DNA of 13,301 nt from Bacteroidales bacterium (lineage in GTDB: Bacteria > Bacteroidota > Bacteroidia > Bacteroidales > UBA10428): assembly GCA_016926235.1 (NCBI GenBank), contig JAFGOZ010000701.1, forward strand, positions 1 through 13,301, written 5' to 3'. Position numbers and translations under genes: made by a program. Positions within the stretch are counted from its first letter, which is position 1. The number at the start of each line of letters is the position of its first letter. Below the pieces are notes generated by a model that did no database searches, was not told the origin of the DNA, and saw only the letters and a list, made by a program, of their open reading frames with translations. Shown piece after piece: positions 8,973 to 13,301 of this stretch.

Positions 8973-10619
8973 ATGAAAAAAGCACTTCTGTTTTTTGTGT
9001 TCATTCTTAGTTTTAGTTTGTATGCACAACAACCAAATGTCTCTGGTTCATCTGAGAAAGAACCAATCGTAAAAACAAGTTCCGGAATTATACGAGGTTT
9101 AACGGATGGGGATATTTCCATCTTCAAAGGCATACCTTATGCTACACCGCCAATTGGAGAATTCCGCTGGCGGCCACCACAGCCTGTAAAGCCATGGGAA
9201 GGAATACGTGATACAAAGGAGTACGGTTTTAATTGTGCACAAGGTGGTTGGAGTGCTGCTCCCGGAACAATTCAGGAAGGCTCATCGGAAGACTGCCTTT
9301 ACCTTAATTTATGGCTTCCTGCTGGAACAAAAGCAAATGCAAAACTTCCGGTGATGGTTTGGATTCATGGAGGAGGTTTTACAGGAGGTAGCGGTGCAGG
9401 TGAGGCTACTTCGGGTGAAGAATTTGCCAAACAGGGCGTAATTTTAATGATCTTTAATTACCGACTTGGTCGTTTAGGACACTTTGCATTTCCTGCATTA
9501 AGCAAAGAACATCCCAAAGAACCTAAGGGAAGTTATGCCTTTATGGATATGATTGCTGCACTAGAATGGGTACAGAAGAATATAGCTGCTTTTGGAGGTA
9601 ATCCTGATAATGTTACCATTTTTGGTCAATCTGCCGGAGGGGTTGCAGTACATTCACTAATGACAATACCTGATGCTCGTGGACTTTTTCATAAAGCAAT
9701 AAGTCAATCAGGTGGTGGGCGTGATGGTGTTTTAACAGGCAGGCCAATAAACAAAGATAATGTGGATGCGCTTTATCCGGTTTCAGCAGAAACCATCGGT
9801 GTTAATTTTGCACGGAAGCATGGTATTGAAGGAACTGACGAGATTGCTCTTGCAAAATTACGTGCCTTAAGTGTGGAAGAAATAGTAGATGGAGGTCAGG
9901 AAAATGATGGAGAAGGTGGTGCAAGAATTTATTCCGGCCCCATTCTCGATGGACAGTTTGTCGTTGAGACAGCTGAAAGTGCTTATAAAGCAGGTAGACA
10001 AGCAAAAATCCCCCTAATAATAGGAAGTTGTAGTGGAGAAGTCAGTGGTGCGTTTATCAGTTTAAGTGATACAAAGGAGGCATTGTTTACTCAGTTTGGT
10101 GAATTACAAGATGAAGCCAAAGCAGTTTATGACCCCGATGGCAGTAAAGAATTTAACGAAGTGATTACAAAGTTCAATACGGATTGGGTTTGGGCTGAAC
10201 CTGCTCGATTTATCGCAAGAACTTTTATTGCTGAAGGTGAGCCTGCCTATATTTATCAGTTTGGATATGTGCCTGATTCTATGAAAGAATGGATGAAATA
10301 TGGAGCCGGACATGGTTCTGAAATTGGATATGTATTTAATAAACTACATGCCCGTTGGGGTGCTTCGGAAGCTACAAAGGAAGAAAAAAAGCTAGCACAA
10401 ATTATGAATACCTATTGGGCAAACTTTGCTAAAACAGGTAATCCGAATAAAGAAGGATTTCCCTCATGGCCACTTTACAATACCGAGAATGAAGAAATAC
10501 TTTTTATTGATTCCGATGGATTACCGTTTGGTATGCCAGACCCATCAAAAACAAGATTGGATTTGATTGAAAAAGCTTACAAAATTCGCTCTCAAATTCA
10601 ATCAAGAGGTGGATTTTGA
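8973..10619 (+). CDS. Exported type-B carboxylesterase (COesterase)
   Basis: The 548-residue protein is a typical type-B carboxylesterase of the PnbA/cholinesterase fold. After a Sec signal peptide (1-18, 'SLYA|QQ') come the family signatures. These are 'FKGIPYATPPIGEFRW' (51-66), 'SEDCLYLNLW' (105-114), the oxyanion loop 'HGGGF' (132-136), the nucleophile elbow G218-Q-S220-A-G and the His motif 'GAGHGSE' (444-450, H447). The acid is probably E355 ('GSCSGE'). ATG 8973 is chosen because it gives the signal peptide directly; the frame is open to an ATG at 8892, but that would overlap the reductase gene and bury the signal. It should hydrolyse carboxylic esters in the periplasm. Confidence 0.92.
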   Translation: MKKALLFFVFILSFSLYAQQPNVSGSSEKEPIVKTSSGIIRGLTDGDISIFKGIPYATPPIGEFRWRPPQPVKPWEGIRDTKEYGFNCAQGGWSAAPGTIQEGSSEDCLYLNLWLPAGTKANAKLPVMVWIHGGGFTGGSGAGEATSGEEFAKQGVILMIFNYRLGRLGHFAFPALSKEHPKEPKGSYAFMDMIAALEWVQKNIAAFGGNPDNVTIFGQSAGGVAVHSLMTIPDARGLFHKAISQSGGGRDGVLTGRPINKDNVDALYPVSAETIGVNFARKHGIEGTDEIALAKLRALSVEEIVDGGQENDGEGGARIYSGPILDGQFVVETAESAYKAGRQAKIPLIIGSCSGEVSGAFISLSDTKEALFTQFGELQDEAKAVYDPDGSKEFNEVITKFNTDWVWAEPARFIARTFIAEGEPAYIYQFGYVPDSMKEWMKYGAGHGSEIGYVFNKLHARWGASEATKEEKKLAQIMNTYWANFAKTGNPNKEGFPSWPLYNTENEEILFIDSDGLPFGMPDPSKTRLDLIEKAYKIRSQIQSRGGF

Positions 10620-10654
10620 TGAGAAAAAGAAATGTTAGACATAAAAGATTTGTC

Positions 10655-11398
10655 ATGAAAGCAAAAAACACAGTTAGTTTTATCCTGGTTATAACATTAA
10701 TATTTAGCTTATTCGGTAATGTGTATGGTCAAAGTAAATCTGAATCTGAATCCGATGAATTACTGACAACTAAGCAGAAAAGTATCATATCAATTGCTGC
10801 ATATACAGGAATTGGAGAACTCTCGCAGTTAAAATTGGCATTAAATGAAGGTTTGGACGCAGGATTAACCGTAAATGAGATTAAAGAAGTAATTGTCCAC
10901 TTATACGCCTATTGTGGTTTTCCACGTAGCATCAGGGGCTTACAAACTTTTATAGAAGTTTTGGATGAACGTAAATCAAAAGGAATAATTGATAATCCAG
11001 GGGTGGATGCATCTTCAATCAGTAATGATAAAAGCAAATACGACCGTGGCAAAGCCAACCTTGAGGAATTGATAGGAAGACCTTTAGGCGAAACTCAAAG
11101 TGGTTATGCTGCCTTTGCTCCGGTAATAGAAGTATTCCTGAAAGAGCATTTATTTGCCGACATATTTGATAGGGATATTTTGACTTTTGCAGAAAGAGAA
11201 TTGGTCACTGTCTCAGTACTTAGCAGTCTTGGAGGTGTTGAGCCGATGCTTCGTTCTCATCTAACAATTTGCCTTAATGTTGGATATACTTCTGAACAGC
11301 TTAATGAATTTATAAGCATTATAAAATCAGATATAGGAAAAAAACAAGCAAAAGCAGCACAAGCTGTCTTAAATGAAGTATTACAGGCGAATAAGTAA
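10655..11398 (+). CDS. Exported carboxymuconolactone decarboxylase-like protein, two domains
   Basis: The 247-residue protein carries a Sec signal peptide ('LFGNVYG|Q', cleavage near 25) and two CMD/AhpD-like helical domains. The first (about 38-108) has 'LNEGLDAGLTVNEIKEVIVHLYAYCGFPRS' features, including E78, H82 and C87. The second (about 135-245) includes 'ERELVTVSVLSSLGG' and H202 ('RSHL'). Only a single Cys is present, so the AhpD-type CxxC redox pair is absent. CMD proteins are usually cytosolic; export is unusual. ATG 10619, overlapping the esterase stop by one base, is another possible start, but 10655 gives a more normal signal peptide. Substrate unknown. Confidence 0.85.
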   Translation: MKAKNTVSFILVITLIFSLFGNVYGQSKSESESDELLTTKQKSIISIAAYTGIGELSQLKLALNEGLDAGLTVNEIKEVIVHLYAYCGFPRSIRGLQTFIEVLDERKSKGIIDNPGVDASSISNDKSKYDRGKANLEELIGRPLGETQSGYAAFAPVIEVFLKEHLFADIFDRDILTFAERELVTVSVLSSLGGVEPMLRSHLTICLNVGYTSEQLNEFISIIKSDIGKKQAKAAQAVLNEVLQANK

Positions 11399-11428
11399 TA
11401 GTTTAAAAATAGATTAAAATTAAGAGAA

Positions 11429-11926
11429 ATGAGAAAGCTATTTGGAATCATACTTATAGGATTGACTTTGATGTTTACAGCTTGCAATTGTGAACAGGAT
11501 AAAGCAGCTAACACATTTAATGAATCTCCTTTTCCTAAAGGGAAAATAATAGAAAGTTCAAATTTCACCGGAACGGTGTGGTTGCAAATGATGGGAGCAA
11601 CAGATACTACCATGTATGCCAGATATGGCAATGTAACTTTTGAACCAAAAGCCAGAACCAATTGGCATTCGCATCCGGGAGGACAGCTATTATTTATAAC
11701 ACAAGGAAAAGGATATTACCAGGCAAAGGGTGAACCTGCCCGATTATTACAAGCTGGTGATTTTGTGGAGATACCACCTAATGTTGAGCATTGGCATGGT
11801 GCAGCTCCCGAAAGTGAATTTGCACATATTGCTGTGAGTTTAAATACAAATTTAGGAGGGGCAGAATGGCTTGGAGTTGTTTCCGATGATGAGTATAATC
11901 TATCTTCAGGATTTAGTGAAAGATGA
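11429..11926 (+). CDS. Cupin-domain lipoprotein
   Basis: The 165-residue protein has a lipoprotein signal ending 'LMFTAC' (C19) and one cupin barrel. Motif 1 is 'NWHSHPGGQLLFITQGKGYY' (78-97), with H80, H82 and Q86 as metal ligands (Gln replacing the usual Glu). Motif 2 is 'DFVEIPPNVEHWHGA' (111-125), with H121 or H123 as the fourth ligand. Cupins of this type often accompany CMD proteins and aldo/keto reductases in bacterial operons. It is the last gene of the operon, 30 nt after the CMD-like gene. No convincing terminator is seen behind it, so transcripts may run on toward the repeat array at 12092. Confidence 0.88.
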   Translation: MRKLFGIILIGLTLMFTACNCEQDKAANTFNESPFPKGKIIESSNFTGTVWLQMMGATDTTMYARYGNVTFEPKARTNWHSHPGGQLLFITQGKGYYQAKGEPARLLQAGDFVEIPPNVEHWHGAAPESEFAHIAVSLNTNLGGAEWLGVVSDDEYNLSSGFSER

Positions 11927-11980
11927 TAGAAAATTATTTTTAATTGTAAGGCAATGGTAACCTCAATGTATTCCCAGTGG

Positions 11981-12013
11981 TTTGCAAATAACTATTTTCA
12001 TTAAATAATTTTT
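11981..12013 (+). promoter_or_regulatory. Candidate promoter upstream of the repeat array
   Basis: TTTG (11981-11984), a 21-nt spacer and TAATTTTT (12006-12013) fit the Bacteroidota TTTG/TAnnTTTG arrangement with one mismatch. A start near 12020 would place both TTCAG hairpins and the whole array in the 5' leader of the 12305 gene. The region is very AT-rich, so chance matches are easy; TATATTTA at 12029-12036 is another possible -7 box. Confidence 0.35.
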
Positions 12014-12032
12014 TTAAATGTTTATCGTTATA

Positions 12033-12086
12033 TTTAGAATTCAGTTCTAAAATTTAGAAGAATGAAAAGCAGTTTCAGACTGCTTT
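12033..12086 (+). other. Two tandem perfect hairpins with identical TTCAG loops
   Basis: Hairpin one is TTTAGAA-TTCAG-TTCTAAA (12033-12051, 7 bp). Hairpin two is AAAGCAGT-TTCAG-ACTGCTTT (12066-12086, 8 bp). They are 14 nt apart and end 5 nt before the repeat array. The stems differ in sequence while the five-base loop is the same, suggesting that the loop and the stem shape matter, possibly as a protein- or RNA-binding motif. Both contain no mismatch. They could act as RNA or as single-stranded DNA. Confidence 0.55.
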
Positions 12087-12091
12087 GTTAA

Positions 12092-12280
12092 GAAGCAAAA
12101 GGAATGTAATCCGAAGCAAGGGCAATTCAAATCGAAGCAGCCTACATGAAAGTAGAAGCAATAGAACTGTAATAAGAAGCAAAGCAAATGCAAGGCGAAG
12201 CAACCCAAATGTAGGTTGAAGCAATGCAATTGTAACTGGAAGCAACGGAGATGTAAGTCGAAGCAACCAAATTGTAATTA
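12092..12280 (+). repeat. Nine-copy 21-bp tandem array with two variable triplets per unit
   Basis: Nine units of exactly 21 bp run without any gap. Consensus blocks are GAAGCAA, three variable bases, AAATGTAA, three variable bases. GAAGCA is identical in 9/9 units, base 7 is A in 8/9, bases 14 (T) and 17 (A) are 9/9, and bases 15 (G) and 18 (A) are 8/9. Bases 8-10 and 19-21 differ widely among units. Exact length with diverged slots argues for selection on spacing rather than recent slippage; 21 bp equals two turns of B-DNA and seven codons. All three - strand frames are open here, but only because the motif lacks reverse stops. The array ends 24 nt before the 12305 gene. Possible roles are an array of protein-binding sites (iteron- or operator-like) or a repetitive RNA. 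Confidence 0.9.
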
Positions 12281-12304
12281 TTATAAACTTTAAAATTAAC
12301 TTTT

Positions 12305-12964
12305 ATGGCAACTAGACCCAAAAATTCAGAAGCCGACACATTAGAGCTTTATCGTGTAGCGTTAGAAAATGCAGAAAATCAAACCGAAATCGCAACCATT
12401 ATGGCTGAGTTAGGCTATGACAGCGCAGTTATTGGAGAAGGTAAGACCCTTCTTTCCGAAACTCGTGCTGCATATGACCTAAACAAAACAGAAGATGATG
12501 AAACATCAGCAGCCTATTCCGATTTCTCAAGTAAGAAATCACAATTGGAAGACATTTTCACGCTTCACCGGAAGAAAGCTAAGGTAGTTTTCCGAAATGA
12601 TTCACTTACATCCGATAAGTTAGCCATTTCGGGAGCAATGCCAAGGACATATATAAAATGGTTAGAAGCTGCAAAGAAATTTTACAGCGTATCATCAACC
12701 GATACAGATATTCAGAGCAAACTAGCCCGATTGAAAATATCAGCAGATGATTTGACAACCGTAAACACCCTGTTATCTGATTTAGAAGCATCAAGAGCAG
12801 AGTATCTTAAGGAAAAGGGAGAATCACAGGATGCAACTAAAGCCAAAGATTCTGCATTTACCAAGATGGATGACTGGATGAGTGAGTTCTACGCAGTAGC
12901 AAAGATTGGATTAGAAGATAATCCACAGCTATTAGAGGCGTTGGGTAAAACTGTGAGAAGTTAA
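12305..12964 (+). CDS. All-helical protein of unknown family, downstream of the repeat array
   Basis: I do not recognise a named family. The 219-residue protein has no signal peptide or membrane segment and appears entirely alpha-helical. Charged heptad-like stretches are seen at about 8-34, 40-62, 66-95, 108-130, 134-167 and 170-215. A conserved-looking centre lies at 'KKAKVVFRNDSLTSDKLAISG' features, 'AMPRTYIKWLEAAKKFYS' (about 110-128), with basic and aromatic residues that could contact nucleic acid. No enzyme motif is visible. The start follows an A/T-rich stretch, as is usual in Bacteroidota. The gene lies between the 21-bp array and a strong hairpin, so it may bind or need one of them. 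That link is inference from position. Confidence 0.8.
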   Translation: MATRPKNSEADTLELYRVALENAENQTEIATIMAELGYDSAVIGEGKTLLSETRAAYDLNKTEDDETSAAYSDFSSKKSQLEDIFTLHRKKAKVVFRNDSLTSDKLAISGAMPRTYIKWLEAAKKFYSVSSTDTDIQSKLARLKISADDLTTVNTLLSDLEASRAEYLKEKGESQDATKAKDSAFTKMDDWMSEFYAVAKIGLEDNPQLLEALGKTVRS

Positions 12965-12981
12965 TGGTATCGCCCACCCTA

Positions 12982-13048
12982 TTTGTAAGCACATCCCGTA
13001 AACCCCACAGGCCAGACCTGACCAAAGTTTACGGGAAGAGCTTACAAA
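12982..13048 (+). other. Strong two-stage stem-loop after the helical-protein gene
   Basis: TTTGTAAGC (12982-12990) pairs perfectly with GCTTACAAA (13040-13048). After a 4x4 internal loop, CCCGTAAAC (12995-13003) pairs perfectly with GTTTACGGG (13027-13035), and CAGG/CCTG (13008-13020) can close the tip. The element is 67 nt long with 22 possible pairs and no T-run behind it, so it is not a plain terminator. It begins 18 nt after the stop codon. It may be a structured RNA, a 3' stabilising element or a folded single-strand DNA site. Confidence 0.7.
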
Positions 13049-13061
13049 GCCAGCCCTAAGT

Positions 13062-13079
13062 ACCGCCTTTAAGGGCGGT
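13062..13079 (+). terminator. Short GC-rich hairpin, weak terminator candidate
   Basis: ACCGCC (13062-13067) pairs with GGCGGT (13074-13079) around a six-base loop and is followed by TTTGGG rather than a full T-run. It lies 14 nt after the large stem-loop. It could end the transcript of the helical-protein gene or be part of the same folded element. Confidence 0.4.
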
Positions 13080-13164
13080 TTGGGATTCCCCCTCCCTCAA
13101 AAAACAAAATAAATTCGTGCTTCGAATCAAGGTCAGTGCAGATTGATTAAGATAAAAGATTAGA

Positions 13165-13194
13165 TTTGTAAAAACTTGAAACAGATTAACTTTG
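13165..13194 (+). promoter_or_regulatory. Good Bacteroidota-type promoter facing out of the window
   Basis: TTTG (13165-13168), an 18-nt spacer and TAACTTTG (13187-13194) match the TTTG/TAnnTTTG promoter with both boxes complete; spacing is one short of the usual 19. A transcript would begin near 13200, run through the palindrome at 13213 and leave the window. The stretch 13081-13301 contains no supported gene. Confidence 0.5.
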
Positions 13195-13212
13195 AACAAT
13201 AAACACCAGCAT

Positions 13213-13273
13213 ACAACACTTAGCTCCCAATAAAGCGTTGCTTGCACACGCTTTACATTGGGGCAGAGGTTGA
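13213..13273. repeat. Imperfect palindrome, ACAACAC family, attC-like
   Basis: The element starts ACAACAC and closes with GTTG (13269-13272). CCCAAT (13226-13231) pairs with ATTGGG (13257-13262), and AAAGCGT (13232-13238) with ACGCTTT (13248-13254). A two-base bulge (AC, 13255-13256) lies between the two stems and the loop is nine bases. Outer CAAC/GTTG and CT/AG pairs extend the arms. The bulged stem and shared ends group it with the elements at 2797 and 3087. Confidence 0.55.
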
Positions 13274-13301
13274 ACTAAACATTGCTCCAAGTACCACAAA
13301 A

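Noticed and set aside
12092..12280. CRISPR array
   Set aside because: The period is only 21 bp, the variable parts are three bases long, there are no spacers and no cas genes are in the window.
12075..12339. Three overlapping - strand open frames across the 21-bp array, giving heptad-repeat peptides such as VASTYIS or CFNLHLG units
   Set aside because: All three frames are open only because the repeat motif has no stop on that strand. None has a plausible start region or keeps codon-like conservation, and one is antisense to the start of the 12305 gene.

Overview
The window looks like an AT-rich chromosome segment of a Bacteroidota bacterium. The clues are -7-like boxes of the TAnnTTTG type, weak or absent Shine-Dalgarno sites, many Sec, lipoprotein and Tat N-termini, and the protein families present (DUF3795, AlkD-like HEAT repeats, DUF4440, exported alpha/beta hydrolases). 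The genus cannot be told from the sequence.

Left part (1-3177): four small + strand genes of accessory type. They encode a HEPN-like protein whose 5' end looks damaged, an exported metallo-beta-lactamase-fold protein, an AlkD-like DNA alkylation repair protein and a Cys-rich DUF3795 protein. Large imperfect palindromes lie at 601-759, 2797-2923 and 3087-3153, and a related one at 13213-13273. Three of the four start with ACAACAC and close with GTTG. Their bulged stems resemble integron attC sites or another mobile-cassette boundary, but no integrase is in the window.

Middle part (3178-11926): an AraC-family regulator on the - strand faces an eight-gene + strand operon. The operon encodes a lipoprotein alpha/beta hydrolase, a cytosolic aldo/keto reductase, a Cys-nucleophile alpha/beta hydrolase, an NTF2-like protein, a Tat-exported aldo/keto reductase, a type-B carboxylesterase, an exported carboxymuconolactone-decarboxylase-like protein and a cupin lipoprotein. 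Seven of the eight carry export signals. The likely theme is periplasmic hydrolysis and reduction of ester- or carbonyl-containing compounds; the substrate is unknown. The divergent promoter region holds two direct repeats 21-22 bp apart, a good AraC-type operator candidate.

Right part (11927-13301): the most unusual segment. A promoter-like site is followed by two perfect hairpins with the same TTCAG loop. Next comes a nine-copy array with an exact 21-bp period, in which conserved blocks alternate with two variable triplets. A 219-residue all-helical protein of unknown family follows, then a strong two-stage hairpin. These parts together look like one element, array plus protein plus structured RNA or DNA, and are the best candidate here for an undescribed system. 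A good outward promoter and a fourth ACAACAC palindrome close the window.
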